This document shows, one piece after another, positions 47,710 through 60,986 of a DNA stretch of 64,000 bases. Made by a program: the position numbers and the translations under genes. Below the pieces are notes generated by a model, which was given only the letters and a program-made list of their open reading frames with translations, was not told the origin of the DNA and made no database searches. The DNA comes from Druceiella hillmani (taxonomy: Eukaryota; Arthropoda; Insecta; Lepidoptera; Hepialidae): assembly GCA_039881145.1 (NCBI GenBank), contig JAYKKI010000052.1, forward strand, positions 12,651,001-12,715,000. The letters run 5' to 3'. Numbering within the stretch: position 1 is the stretch's first letter; every line of letters begins with the position of its first letter.

Positions 47710-48856
47710 CATAATAGTGTAATTCAAGATAACGCTTGCGATATGCAATCATAATTACGGATATGGAACGCACTAAAATATTTGCATTGTTTAAATTATT
47801 CATTTGACTATTTTTTTAGGCGTTCTAGCATATTAATCTCTTCTTCATTTTATGTTATTGATTAATTGTCATGACAGAATTATAAAGGAAACATAAAAGT
47901 GTAAAGAAAATAGGTGTTAGAAATGTTTAAACATTTATATTCATTTATCTTAATCTCCCTCCTGGTTTGCTTCTTTTTTTTTCAATGATGAATACCAATT
48001 ATTCATTCCTGAAAGCATAGATAGGGTTAACGAGTGATTTGTACAATGAACGTAGCTAAAATATTTAGTGCTAAATGGGGAATTTTATTTAGCACTAAAT
48101 ATTTTAGTTAGTTTTATGAAAAGTAAAATATGTTTATATAACAAAGAAAAAAAAATGTAAAATAGGGGAAAAATTAGAGGTTGGAGAAACTTTTCTTAGG
48201 AGATCGGATATTATCCTGACGGATATATGACGAATTAACATTATGAAACATTGAAAGGTGTACTTAAATAATACACTCGACAGTATATCTAGGTCATTAT
48301 TTAAGTGAATATTCTATGAAACTAGTACTAATAAAACCACCTTTATAATTATTGTACGGACTGTTTATTAGATATGAAGGAATTCATTTTATATTTTATA
48401 TCTGTTACGTTTAAATGGTAAGGTTATCGTAAAATAAACTTTATTGGTTAGATTTTACTTGAGATTTCCATAAAATATTGAATTTAAGTTATACGATTCC
48501 TTCAAATTAATAATTAAAATTAAAGTTTAAAAATTAAATTTTGATAAGCTAAGATATCCATCCATCCAGATACATACATTGCTTTAACCATTTTTTTAGT
48601 ACAAATATACTCTTTGGTTAATGATTTGTCCTAACAAGTTCTTGGTTTAGTTTTTAAATTTTTAATATTCGGTACATCTAAAGGAAAACATATATCCATC
48701 GGTGACAACCATTTCTCTCAGAAATACCTTGACGTAGAAACTTGAAATTTGGCCAACTAATAAAGCATACAGTACCTTAAAATTCGGAATGACTTACGAA
48801 AATATTTATATGGAAACTATTTATAGCTAGGTAACTAATTTACATGATTTTTTTTA
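47710..48856. other. Upstream of gene 3
   Basis: A 37-bp segment at the left (ACGCTTGCGATATGCAATCATAAT) is a short tandem duplication of the gene's own upstream sequence. The remainder is unique apart from the palindrome at 48056. Confidence 0.5.
48056..48107. repeat. 21-bp perfect palindrome
   Basis: CTAAAATATTTAGTGCTAAAT and its inverse around GGGGAATTTT, upstream of gene 3. Confidence 0.95.
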
Positions 48857-48870
48857 ATTCCAAATTTAGT

Positions 48871-49138
48871 CACAATTAAATGAAACTACGTGATGTAGTA
48901 TTATTTCTACTATCTTTAATTTCTTTACCACCACCTAGGTTTCGTTGTATTACATCTTCAGGTGGGATATTAGCAAAGAATAATATCTATTTGCTAATAT
49001 CCCCTGAAGATGTTGTAATACAACGAAACCTAGGTCGTGGTAAAGAAACTAAAGATAGTAGAAATAATACTACATCACGTAGTTTCATTTAATTGTGAAT
49101 AATGAATTTCTACAAAATTAACGCCAAATATATTCAAT
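48871..49138 (+). mobile_element. Foldback element copy I (near full length)
   Basis: It begins CACAATTAAATGAAAC and ends GCCAAATATATTCA. It is flanked by a 14-bp duplication ATTCCAAATTTAGT (48857-48870 and 49139-49152). Both arms are present and give a long hairpin. An apparent 70-codon reading frame across it (48880-49092) is a by-product of the repeat. Confidence 0.88.
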
Positions 49139-49152
49139 ATTCCAAATTTAGT

Positions 49153-51229
49153 GTTAGATATATTTATAATGGCTAGCTATAACGGTGTCTAAAATGTTCC
49201 TTTCCTAATATTTTTCGAGGGGTACTGAAAAATATACAAAAAATATGTCCCCATCTTAGGACATATTGTACCTAAAGTCATAAAAAACAAAATTTTTAGA
49301 AGCTCACGCAAAGTTTGTTACAAAACTATAGCAATGATTCTAAATGCCATAGTTTTTGAGATACTTGTGATATTACATGTCTGCCTACTTAAATATATTA
49401 GGTATTAATAAATATCTTTTCCACTAGGAAGTCACTAATTTATTAATTTCATTTCAAACAGAATATAAAAGTCTCCAGGTGCGAGCCAGACTCTTGCAAT
49501 TGGTTGCTTTCTTTAAGCGAAACTTTTTTAGTCCTGGTAGAGTAAAATGATATGTGTAATGAAAAATGAAACGCTAGGGTCTTCTTCCAATGCAAGTGCA
49601 AGGTAAGGTTAGAGGTAAACGAAGAGGTAGTGGAAGGAAAAGAGAGGTGGAAGGAAAGACAAAGGAGGAGGGTCCTCTGTTCTCCCTTAGTACTTCCGTA
49701 TGCAGAGATACATAGAGTCGTGCAAGGATGGGCGGATAGAGAAAGCGATCAGGTTGAGGAGTGAGGAAGAGTATATGGATGAAAAAATTTAACAGTATTA
49801 TACCTCTTGTATTTTTTATTTTGGAGATGTAACTACTACGGATAACTAATTATCAATAAAAAAGTTAAAAAAAGTAAATGTAAAAAATATTCACATGCAT
49901 ATATTTAATTAAAGGCATTGTAATAAGCTTAATACGATTTAGTATATAAATCAAAAGAAAGGAAATGGACCCTTAATTTTTATACTAAAACTAATGCAAA
50001 AAAATTTTCGAAATGAAATACATAACAATTAATGAAGTACATAACAATTTATTTTGTTTCATATTTTTAGGTAAAATACATGAAATTATATTTCCGGCAA
50101 ATCATAATTATATCATCTGCCTATATTTAAATTAAATATATATACACATATCTAACTATTTTCGAGTATTTGTTGTACATACATATATCTAATGAGTTGT
50201 ACATATATCTAACTATTTTCGAGTATTTGTTCTTTTATCCTCCCTAAATTCTGGTAATATAATTTAGATTTTCAATAGGCAGTCGCGGCTATTAGCACAA
50301 ATTAATGTCATTGCTATATTAAAATCGTTTAAAAATAGTCCTTCTAAATTTTAAAAACAAAAAGTATTATGAGGATTCTGTTTTTTATAGAAACCATTTG
50401 GCTGTTGAAATTGATTAAAATTAGTGTTTAATATGAAAATAAGAACAGAGTCGAGGAGGGTAATCCAAATGGTGATGATATTTCGACAAGAACTTTTGTT
50501 TAAAAAAGCTGTCAAAGAGCAGTAGCTGTGAAAAAAATAACAATATAATAAGAGTAGTAAATAAAAAGAAGTCACTTATTTAACGTAATAATATAAAAAA
50601 TTGCTTATGAAGTATATAAAAATTAAAAACTTAACCGCAGGGCAAAAAAAAAAAATTCAATACAGGGACTAAACAAAAACAAGCCACTTAATTAACCTAG
50701 CAATATAGTATGTAAAAAGTGTTTGAAACCTTAATAAAAATTAAAAACTTATTAGGGAAAGCTATTCTGCCAAAATAATTTAGACAATTATGAAGACTAA
50801 ATAGTGGAACATTTGGAGTGATACGTTACGAAAAGTATTTCAGTAACTAAAATAATATATGTAAAGAGCAAATAAAAAATATAACATCGAAACCAAATTA
50901 AAAACTAAATATAAAGAGTCAGTTTATTTAACTTAATAATATATTTTTTTTCTACCAAAGACCCTTGTCGGCTAAACCAATAAATAACACTAATGTAAGT
51001 CGACATCGAACGACTTACAAAAATAAAATTAGTTATATATATAATCAATCTAATCTTTATCATCTAAACCTAATCTTTAACGTCTAACATATCGTCTAAA
51101 CCTAATCTTTATCGCATGATCTTTATCGTTTTCCTAATGTCTATCGTCTAAAATGAATATCGAGCTGTCAACAGAAATGTCATTATTCTTAGAAAAGACG
51201 AAAAAAAAATCATGACATCAAAAAATAAT
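49153..51229. other. No gene recognised
   Basis: 49600-49780 is purine-rich and GC-richer (GAGGTAAACGAAGAGG). 50560-50950 has three loose copies of a CACTTATTTAACxTAATAATAT / AAAATTAAAAACTTA segment. Confidence 0.5.
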
Positions 51230-51850
51230 AATAATAGAAAATACCACCAGAAAATTTTAAGTAAAGTAGATGAAAAACTAATCCGTCGATAGGTAAGAAT
51301 GAAAAATTAAAACTGAAAGTAAATCATCTAAATAAGAAAATTAAAAATCTCGAAATTAACGTTAGACAAAAAACATCGTGATGTACGGAATATCGGAATT
51401 ACCCAGTGAAAAGAAGAAGGATTTGTTGTCATTAGTAAAGAACAAAATCTCCGAGTTTGACATAGTACTAGAGCAAGGTGAGCTATAAGGAATTCAACAT
51501 CTTGGAAAGAAGTAAACAACAGCAGGTATAGAACTATTTTTGTTCCAAATACAGTTGTGTAAGAAATATCAAGATATTTAGAAACAAAAAAGTAAACGAA
51601 ACCCTTTATATATATCACGCATAATTATATAAAAAAAACTCTGTAAGAGCGGAAAGCTAAATCGAGTAATCAAATGGAAAAATAAAAGAGAAAAGGAGAG
51701 AATTCGGAAATACCTAGTACTAAACCCAGTCGAGAGTACAGGGAGTATCCGTAATCCAAAAAACGAAAGCATTTCAACTCATGCGATGAAGGACGAGTTC
51801 TTTACCGAGAACTCACAAGCAAAGTTTAACACGACATACTACTATTGAAA
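51230..51850 (+). pseudogene. LINE ORF1-like relic
   Basis: The plus strand encodes, in broken frames, LNKKIKNLEINVRQKN, IVMYGISELPSEKKKDLLSL, a LYIS segment, and NQMEKWKNKREKE-like and YLVLNPVE-like stretches. The coiled coil followed by a NIVxYGxPE segment resembles ORF1 of non-LTR elements. It is too decayed to classify. Confidence 0.5.
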
Positions 51851-51859
51851 ATAACAACA

Positions 51860-52781
51860 ATCAAACAATACCGACTGCATAGAAAAAAATTATTCCACCA
51901 CGGCCGCTCATCGAGAGAGAAAAAGACCAATACTCTCTAACAAAAGCTAAATATTGCCATATTGTATACGAGAACATCATAAAGGCTAGAGGAGGCCCTT
52001 GCCAAGAGACACTGAAGCAAGAGACATACTCTAATAAGGCATGGAAATGGAATCCGATTCTGAATAAAATAGCATTATCGTCATAATCACTATCAATTTC
52101 TGCACAAGAATTAATGAATTCAAGGTAAATATATGTATATTGAATGTAATCTTGTAGACATGGATAATATAGATATTAAGCAACTTTGTCAAGAAACACA
52201 TGTAACTGTGGTTAAAGCTTTTGATTAAAGCTTCGGCAAAAGCCAAACAAATGAACCCTAAAGGAAATATCGGAAAAACGAAAGGTACAAAATAAAAGCA
52301 TCAATAATTTTCTAAACCTAATATTATAAGAAAACCGTTTAGAAACAATTTCTGTTATTAAAAAAATTATATTAGAACAGAAAGCAAGGTTACAAAAAGC
52401 GAAGAAAATATTCATTAGATACCATTCCTTTTTCAAATTTGCAGAGAACGGAAGTGAGGTGAACGAAATTCTAAACAATACACAGTAAATTCAACAATAA
52501 TTTTAGAAATATATTTATTACTGTCAAACAAACATAGATGTCAATCAACATAAGACACTTAAATTTATAAGGAGGCTAGAATATCGACAAATAAACTTAG
52601 ATGCTATGGACGCAATAGTACTGACACTTGTTCATCTGTAGCTGATTTGGGCGTACATTAAAATAACCTACAAAAGCATTATTTCACAGGTCTTTTAACA
52701 AAACTAGGAGAACATCAAAAGCGAGAACACCCCAAACCACTCGGATCTGCATTACATCTCCGATATTTAGAATAATTCCAA
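51860..52781. other. No gene recognised
   Basis: Probably further decayed LINE sequence downstream of the ORF1-like relic, but no RT or endonuclease motif is readable. Confidence 0.4.
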
Positions 52782-53375
52782 TTTAAAAAAACCGGCTAAG
52801 TGCGAGTCGGATTCGCACGCGAATACTTCGGTATCACCAAACAATTTCGTATATTTAAACTTTTTTGTATGCAAAAATAAGTTTGTATTTCTCAAAGATA
52901 CTCTCTAAAACAAAATTAATGCTGCTGTGGGTACTGAAAATATCATTTGTCCCAAAAGCTACGCGATGTATTTTATTCAAACCAATTTTCGTTGGAACTT
53001 TATTTTAAGTTCACTAACTTAATTAATTCAGAACTTTACAGACGTTAGTTGAAAAGTTAGAGAGAAGAAGGGACGCAGTTTTTAAAACTTTAAAAGCGCA
53101 TATCTCACCAACTCTTGGCTAAATATTGTGAAACCATTTATTACTTTTGACTAAATATTGTGAGTCTAGTTATTGTGAAACTTTTATATCATTTTTAAGA
53201 TCTATCGAACGATATTCAACTTGCTTATGTGTATTGGCTTTCTTTTTTATTCCACAGTGATATGTATGGAATAACACCATTGTTCTTATTTCTTTTTTTA
53301 TAATTCTACTATTTTTTTGTATAGCGGTTGATAGTAGACAGATCTGTTTTTGTCATTTGGCTACGGAACCCTAAT
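52782..53375. mobile_element. Common insect dispersed repeat
   Basis: The left end has AAACCGGCTAAGTGCGAGTCGG and the right end has TTTGGCTACGGAACCCTAA. From memory of insect genomes, sequences joining these two motifs form a very abundant dispersed repeat. Its class is not stated here. Partial ends occur at about 14262-14330, 28915-28945 and 45838-45870 (GAGGxTTCCGTACAxATTT). Confidence 0.55.
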
Positions 53376-55256
53376 AATCACGGAAAGAATTTGACTAAGA
53401 ATGTTAGTAATTATTAGTAAAAAATTTAAATAATTAAATATAATTACAAAAATACAGCATAGTCATGTTATTATTAAAAAGAAGTACTGTTCGAAACAAA
53501 CAAGATAAAAACAAAGCATCAACTTAATCTCTTGTGCTTGATTGGTTGCTAGGGATATCAGTCGCAGCTTTATTATCCGCCGAGAAAATATTCATTTTCG
53601 GCATCGCGAGTGATATTTGCGAAAAGAAAAACGGAAGCCTTATAATATAACTTACATGTCTTTTTGTCCGTCGGTCACAATCGATTTTCACCGAATATAT
53701 GGGATCTGGAAACTAAAAATTCGGCATATTAATACATCTAACTAACCCATATATTTTGCAATAGCTTTTTTAAAATATAAATATATGAATTAAGAGGAGA
53801 TAAACACTGTCCTCAAATTATTTTTTTTAAATTTTGTATAATATGCAGAATACAAGAAAACATACCACAGTTTTAAATCGCATATATAAACATATATTCT
53901 AACATATATGTTGAAGTAGAGAAAATAAAAGCTTGAATTTAAAATTTGTCTCAAAGGTTGACTATTTTACTAACATATCTGCTGTAACAACCACAAAAAA
54001 AGAATTTTTTTTATTACAGTAAAAGACCAAAAAAAACACAAATATTATTTTTACTATATGTAGAACGTAGTTTCCATGCAGCTAATCAATAAAACAGTAT
54101 TTTTTCTCGAAAATTATTACTGAAAGCATTGTCCCTCATGAAAAAAATACAACTGCTATTATACACTTCATTCGAAGAAAGTGTTGCGTATAAATGACAA
54201 GTTTGCTTTTTTTACATAATGACAACTTATATCTAAAAATAAAATTCTTTTTGTGACGCTCGTATGTAAATTTAATAACAGCATGAAAAGTGATTTATTT
54301 TGAGCTTGTCCATATGCTTATGGCAATCGATCATCTGCACACAGTTGTTTCAGGTGGAGGGGTTTTCAAATTATATAATTTTGTAAATAATATTAAGTTA
54401 TCAAAAAAAATATTGAAACTAACAAAATTAAGTCACTTGATATCAAAATTTACATTATTACTAAAAAAAATTATATTCTGACCGAAACAAATGACATTGT
54501 TTTAAAATTTTTGCAAATTGATTTTATCGATAAAAATATAATATGAACGTTCTGAGAACGTTCTGTTAACGAGTTCCTTTGAAACACCTAATTTATTTGC
54601 CAAAATGCAATAGTAGGATAAATTAAAAATATAAGAAATTTAAGAAGAAATATTGAAATAAAATAAAAAAAATGCAATCCATTTGTTTGATGGCATACCC
54701 AGAGAGAAGGGATCTAAAGAAATTAGTTAAATAAAAAAGTTATTGAGTTGTTGGCAAAGACTATCGCCAATATTAAAAAGATCTCAAAGGGAAAAATACA
54801 AAAGATTTGGATATGAATTGGCATCGGCTCTCTTAAGAATAATTTGAAGTTATAGGTGGGAGTATAATTATAATTTTATAAATAATTAAATGAATTAAAA
54901 AAAAACATATATATAAAAACATAAATCAATTTTGAAGTTGTAAGACATTTTCTTTCAATTTGTTCAGTTAATCCTTATTCATATTCCTAAATTTAGTAAT
55001 TCTAAATAATATTTTACATATAGAAGTTTGTTTTGTAACAAATAAGAAGTAAATTGCTAAGTATTAGTACGACCAAAACTCAAACTCTAAATAAGGAATC
55101 GTATAAAAAACTTTTTCACGTTGTACATTATTACAAAAATAATCTTTTCTGCTTTGTTATATAGTGTGACAGAACTGGTAACAAGAACAAATGTTAAAAA
55201 AAGATCATAAACACAAACTTGATGACATTTAAAAAAGAAAAGAATAGAAAAGTTTA
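53376..55256. other. No gene recognised
   Basis: AT-rich unique sequence left of the gypsy element, with no motif worth naming. Confidence 0.55.
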
Positions 55257-55273
55257 TCTGTCAGAGTATTTCA

Positions 55274-55313
55274 AAACTTGCACTTATCTAAGTATAGTTA
55301 CTTAGATAAGTGC
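55274..55313. repeat. 18-bp palindrome in the 5' LTR remnant
   Basis: CTTGCACTTATCTAAGTA, loop TAGT, then its inverse. The 3' LTR remnant lacks the second arm, so the palindrome arose after insertion or marks a divergent LTR. Confidence 0.85.
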
Positions 55314-55446
55314 AAGATATACAAAATAATAATAGTGAGGAGTCAGATTATTGTGTGTGATTTATAGAAAACTAGACAACACACTTTATTGCTGACCCCA
55401 ACGTGATGAACACGCGACCTTCTGATATTCTGTATTTGGACAAGTA

Positions 55447-56368
55447 ACACTTCCGTTTCTGGGATACGAAGTATCTGCCGAAGGACTCAAACCTCTTACA
55501 ACCAAGGTAGAAGCGATTAAAAGTTGTCCGGAACCGAAATCGTTTACCAGCTTACGCCGGTTTTTGGGGATGGTAAATTTTTACCACCGATTTATTCCTA
55601 ACTGTGCCAAATTACAAACACTGGCAACATTCCTTGCCGGAATAAAGAAGAACATCCGAAAACAGATAATATGGACAGATGAGGCAAGAAACGCTTTTAC
55701 AAAACTTAAAAAAGCACTCTGCCATACCGCAAATTTAACCCACCCCTCGAAAAAACAGTAATATCACTGACAACTGATGCTTCAGATACAGCCATCGGAG
55801 ACGTCGTGCATCAGATTGAAAACAATGAAAAGCGACCATTAAGTTTTTTCTCCAGGTCATTAACACCGCCGCAACAAAAATATAGTGCTTACGACCGAGA
55901 GCTATTAGCCATTTACACGGTCGTGAAATACTTCAAATACATCTTAGAAGGCCATAATATCTCTATATACACGGACCACAAGCAAATAACTTTTGCTTTC
56001 CAACAGAACTTGGAGAAAGCTTCCCCCAGACAATCTAGACAATTGTCATACATCAGACAATTTACAACGAACATTCTACACATCGACGGAAAGGACAACA
56101 CTGTTGTAGCCACACTTTCACGTTTAGATCTTGAAACCATTAAAATGCCATCAGCAATAAATTTTAAAACATTAGCAAGTCGCCAAGACGACGAAGATCT
56201 TGAAACATGCAAGAACAACCCTAACCTGAAAATAATTCGGTTACCTATACCAGATAGTGATTTAACAATATATTTCGACATTTCAACTGATTACAATAGG
56301 CCATACATACCTGAAAAATTCCGAAAGAAAGTATTTTATCTGTCCACAATTTATCACACCCTGGAATA
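55447..56368 (+). pseudogene. gypsy pol: RT thumb and RNase H
   Basis: The RT end is seen as FLGYEVSAEGLKPL, RRFLGMVNFYHRFIP and WTDEARNAF. A frameshift near 55755 leads into RNase H with TTDASDTAIG, YDRELLAIY and IYTDHKQI, which keep the Asp, Glu and Asp of the catalytic set. The 187-codon open stretch 55806-56369 is the best preserved part. A stop ends it before the integrase zinc finger. Confidence 0.88.
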
Positions 56369-56371
56369 AGA

Positions 56372-56850
56372 TCCACAGTAAAACTAATGACCAGACGTTT
56401 TATTTGGCCCAACATCAATAAAGACTGCCAGCTACGGACTAGATCATGCCTAATTTTTCAACAATCTAAAGTTCAAAGACATACTCAATCACCTCTAAGC
56501 GACTTCAAAGTTCCACTGGAACGTTTTCAACATGTCCACATTGATATCGTTGGACCATTACCTTCATGTCAAGGATTCAGATATTTATTAACGATGATTG
56601 ATTGTTTTTCAAGATGGGTTGAAGCAATACCTATAGTCGACCAATCTGCAGAAACTATTGCAAAAGGCATGATTTCAATCTGGATAAGTCGTTTCGGAAC
56701 ACCTCACATAAGGTCGACAATTTGAAAGTGAACTTTTCCCATCATTGAGCAAGTATTTTGGCTTTCAGACATCTAGGACTACTGCATATCATCCACAGTC
56801 AAATGGGTTAATTGAAAGACAACATAGAACTATCATGACTCATCTGTCAG
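56372..56850 (+). pseudogene. gypsy pol: integrase fragment
   Basis: It reads RRFIWPNI, then a finger region with one Cys pair reduced, FQHVHIDIVGPLPSCQGFRYLL (first catalytic Asp) and FSRWVEAIP. A deletion at about 56713 removes the second Asp region and shifts the frame. The downstream AYHPQSNGLIERQH segment with the catalytic Glu follows in another frame. Confidence 0.85.
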
Positions 56851-56962
56851 AATAATTCAAAACTTACACTCATTTAAGTAACTAAGATATACAAAATAGT
56901 ATTAGTTAGGAGTCAGATTAGTGTGTGTAATTTATAGAAAACTAGACAACACACTTTAGTTA

Positions 56963-57737
56963 TCTTTACTTATCAATAAAAACATTAAAATATTGAATGG
57001 CCCCTCAGAACGTTTACTTGTTATTTTTGCAAAATATTTTATTTACAAACCTAAAAAAGGAATTTTTGCATTTTTCCAAAAATATTATTTTTAAGTTATA
57101 ACATTCTGTCCTGATAGAGAGTCCAGATAAACTGCCCTGATAGACTGCACTGTATATGGTTCTTTTTCGCGGCGTAAATTTCAGTGCATCGTTCGAAAAA
57201 ATCGAACGAAATAATTTCTCACTTGCATGATACATAACGAAACTAAATAAGTTTGACTTTAAAATTGAGAACTACGTAGAGTAAATATATGGAAAAATAA
57301 AGAAATAATACAAATTACTAAATGCCAGCACACAACGCATAAATAAATACCAAGATTTAAAAAAAGACGTCAGATAGATTCTTTGCTATCCATATCAATT
57401 TTAATTGAATACGATGTCGATGGAAATATGACTATAAAAGTATCAAAATATATATTAACAGAATATTGTTATTCCAGGAAAAGGTCGAAGAAAAGCTGTA
57501 GAATTTTTTAAACATTTCATTTGATTAATTAAATATTTAATATAAAATTATGTTCATAGAAAATAAAATGTAAAGTTATAATTATGGTTCATAGAAAATA
57601 AAAAATAAAATAAAAATATTGTTCATAGAAAATAAAATGTGAAGTTATATGTTTAAAATTAGTGAAAATTAATGAAAACAATTAATTCTAATTATTTTTA
57701 CCACCGCATCTGGAGATTAATTTATATATGCATAAAT
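56963..57737. other. No gene recognised
   Basis: AT-rich. 57540-57650 has a loose tandem of GTTCATAGAAAATAAAATGTAAAGTTAT, three units. Confidence 0.6.
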
Positions 57738-58240
57738 CAAGGTTTGGGAAAAAAGTGTAAATATTTTGGCCCTTGCCAACAGGGAAAACAAAACTAGATT
57801 CTGACTTAAAAAGAAAATTTGTCATTCGCAAAAGTCTGGCCAGTTGGGAGTCTAATCCGCGTCCTCGGGGCACCTTAAAAATGAGCCACGTTAAGATGAT
57901 AGACGGCGGATGGCGTCCTGTTTGCACCGCATATTAAGCGAAGCCTTGAGTCGAAAACTTGTAACTTGATGCTTGTGTTGATCGCTCGCTTCCACCTGAC
58001 GTTTGCGTGTTTTATGACTCGGATTAGCTTGTGAAAATTGTTGACGTTATGTCGACACTAACTTTCGGTTAAGGTGTTATGATTCGGAAAATGTACAGAT
58101 TTATGAAAATTTTGCTCTATATTTGGTAGAGGTCTTTTCAGTTTATAGCTTTAATGCAGTTATCTTTTTTATTTTATTCACTACTAAATCTCAATACCAA
58201 TTTCATTATGTGTATACTAATATTTATTTAAGATATTGAT
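57738..58240 (+). repeat. Dispersed GC-richer repeat, copy 3
   Basis: This is the longest copy, matching copy 1 over at least 400 bp and including the AT-rich 3' part (GATTTATGAAAATxTTGCTCT). The 79-codon minus-strand frame at 57688-57927 is not shared by the other copies, so it is not a gene. Confidence 0.85.
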
Positions 58241-58951
58241 GTATATTCTTAAAAAAATTATTACATCAATCTGACCGCCTGCGTCATCTATCAGCGCAGA
58301 TCTGAAATCGTTTAATGTAGAATTTTTGACTTTTGGACATTTTTTAAATTCGACTTGCAGAGTTGAATGGTTCAATTTTAGAAGCATGTTTATGATATAT
58401 AGATATACTTGTCTAATTTGAAACAGAAAAGTACGTTTTTCATTGTTTTTCACATTTGAACTAGAAACAATTAAAAATGGAGAGGAGGCAGGTGATTTCG
58501 GCTCGTTTTTTAAAAGTAATTGGTGGTGAGTACCCTGATCTAAAGAAAAAATCATCATCCCTACTAATCTGTGTATAAGGATGTCGACTCTGGATATTTG
58601 TTATCGAGAACATATCAAGACATTTCTCACATTAAAAAGTCTATAGAGACGTTGTGCAAAAGGTAAAATTCTCATACCCAAAATAATTAGGCGGTCATTA
58701 TTAATGACCGGTTGATAGAATTAGAATATCATTCGATAAGTCTGTGACGTTAAGACCCATGATACTGTTCATTGTCTTAAGAGTTTCTTAGTACCCTCAG
58801 AATTCTAGTCTTTTAATATCAGACATGTTCTAAAAGTTCGTGCATAATTAATATTGCTACAGAAGTTGCATCCTCCTTTGCTCTGTAATGCTACAAAGAT
58901 ACAAATTATCACTCTGGATCGCTACGTTGTCGAGGTTACTATTTTAATTGG

Positions 58952-59314
58952 ATGCGCTCCAAGGGAATTGATATTCATACCAGCGAGTTTAAAATATTGC
59001 AGTTTTCCCTCAATCTCCCTTTTGCAAAGATTAATCGGGAAGCATCAGGGATAAACCCTAAAGTTGATCGAAATAGAATTGAGAAAGGGCTGCTTCCCAC
59101 ATGGTTAGTTTTACCTATCCTGCTCGAAATGTTGGCGACAAAGAAATATTCCAATAGAACATATTACTTCTTTCATATAGATATAAACAAATATGGGTCA
59201 CTGGCAATAACTAGTTATTTATATTTAAAAATTATAACACTGCCATCAATACAGAATCTTATGTTTCCAGTACTGATTCTCACTCTGGTTCATAAAAATA
59301 ATATTGTCTTATAA
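58952..59314 (+). other. Unrecognised open frame of 120 codons
   Basis: The frame is open from 58952 and has a mixed composition (MRSKGIDIHTSEFKILQF and onward) without low-complexity runs. The ATG lies in a slightly GC-richer stretch that starts near 58850. No domain is recognised. It may be a piece of a transposon protein or chance. Confidence 0.25.
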
Positions 59315-60504
59315 GGACTTTCTTCGGGCCCATACGATTATTTTGTGCAATAATTTTGATTAGTTAGTGTAGAATTTGCTTCCATATGCTTGATCAAGCT
59401 ATGTATGCGCAACCCTATTATGAAAGCGTGTACCGTATTTTGTGTATTCAAACGTTATTCGCAGAGGTAAACACATTATTTAAATTAACTTTAACCGTAT
59501 TTTATAAAATAACCAAATCAATTATGTAACATAAATTTATGTACTGTGAAGAAGATAGAGATAAACTTTATCCATTTGTGGAAAGTTATCAAATTATGAG
59601 AATATATTTTCGAATCACTCAAGAAGACAACGGGATAATCATTTTTTATTATTATATATCAATATTTTTACATCATGCTATATTTTTTACCTTGTGTTTT
59701 TTTAATAGGACAAAAACCGTCAAAATTTGTGCTTCATTTTTGTTTGGGCACCACATAGTTCCTGCATTAAGCGATGCTCTTCATGCATGCTTATGACGCA
59801 CGATGTTTATGAAAAGTTGTCCATTTATGCACAAAAAGATTATTGATGGATGCTCGTAAGACACACAGTTATGTGTGAGGAGGGTCTATAGCTTAAAATA
59901 ATTTGTCTTTATTAAATTCAATGAATCATACTAGTGATGGTGGATATTAAAATCATTTCGTATTCTAATTTTCATTCTCGTATGATTCAGAGCTGTCCAA
60001 ATGTACATTGCCTGATCAACGTAAGAAGTGGCTATTGATAATTCCAGAAAATTTGCCAAAAAAATTGTTTTTTTTCAAAATTTCTGAAATATCTTGTTTT
60101 TGAGTCCCAGCTGAATGGTGATTTTAAGTAATACGTTTAAGTTAGCTTATCGATAAGCGAGTAAAGTTTATAGTACATGACCTATGGTAAAGAATTGGAA
60201 CCCTAAAGAACTGGAGAATGCTATACTAATATGGAGCGATTGAAGAAAGTATTAAAAAAACGTCCACAGGTGTTTCGATTTTATATAGCATTGAGCCATA
60301 CGAGCGATGTTGCGCTGGTTCTCTTTTTATTAATTGGTGTAGCAAATATGAGTTTCTAGGAATATGAGTTTCTCGGAATAAAATAAGATTATTATATTTC
60401 TTACATTTTTTCACGTCTCATCCCGTTGTTGACTTCATTTAACCAATACTCTTATCACAGAAATAAAAATAAGCTGAATTAAAATAGACCATAATGCAGT
60501 GTCT

Positions 60505-60515
60505 TTATGTATGTA

Positions 60516-60555
<40 letters not shown>
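60505..60555. repeat. TA microsatellite
   Basis: TATG units followed by a pure TA run. Confidence 0.97.
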
Positions 60556-60559
<4 letters not shown>

Positions 60560-60904
60560 GACATATAATAGTAACTTCATAGACAAAGATACAATAAGTG
60601 TGAAATATTAATTATTCTAAAATATCCTTCCATCCCAATCACATAGATAAATAGATCTGTTTCATATTCATGAAAAAATTTTATTCAAATAATTTAATAC
60701 CTTTTAACCTTGTGAATGAGGTTATTGTGAGCTGTGCTTTATTGTGTCTCTGCTTTATCAGCAATTGTACAGTCACACACACATAACCTATGACAAGAGT
60801 TTGCGCATTCACCACTATACACAAAAATAAACACTAGAGGTTAAAATGGAATTGATATCTGTAATTTTTTTCAACAAATTCATGAGGTATTGAAAATTAC
60901 GCCG

Positions 60905-60986
60905 ATAAACTTGTATCACCGTTGCACGTTTTATACGTGCAACGGTAATAAAACGTATAAAACGTGCAACGGTGATACAAGTTTAT
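60905..60986. repeat. 34-bp perfect palindrome
   Basis: The arms 60905-60938 and 60953-60986 are perfectly inverted around a 14-bp loop. Each arm contains a further small dyad (GTTGCACG...CGTGCAAC). It is not followed by a T-run. Confidence 0.95.

Larger units (their letters stand above)
55257..56962 (+). mobile_element. Decayed Ty3/gypsy retrotransposon
   Basis: Two related sequences of about 110-130 bp (55260-55389 and 56848-56962) flank pol and look like LTR remnants. The left one is followed by GCTGACCCC and CACGCGACC, typical of the start of gypsy internal regions. Gag, protease and most of reverse transcriptase are missing, and the 3' part of integrase runs straight into the right LTR remnant. 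The internal gaps point to two deletions. It is dead. Confidence 0.88.

Noticed and set aside
47404..47748. A 114-codon minus-strand frame overlapping gene 3 exon 1
   Set aside because: It is a shadow frame of the P450 exon; the correct frame has the conserved P450 residues.
48880..49092. A 70-codon gene
   Set aside because: The frame runs through foldback copy I and repeats its sequence; the same codons occur in other copies in broken form.
55913..56281. A 122-codon minus-strand frame
   Set aside because: It is antisense to the gypsy RNase H region and has no domain of its own.
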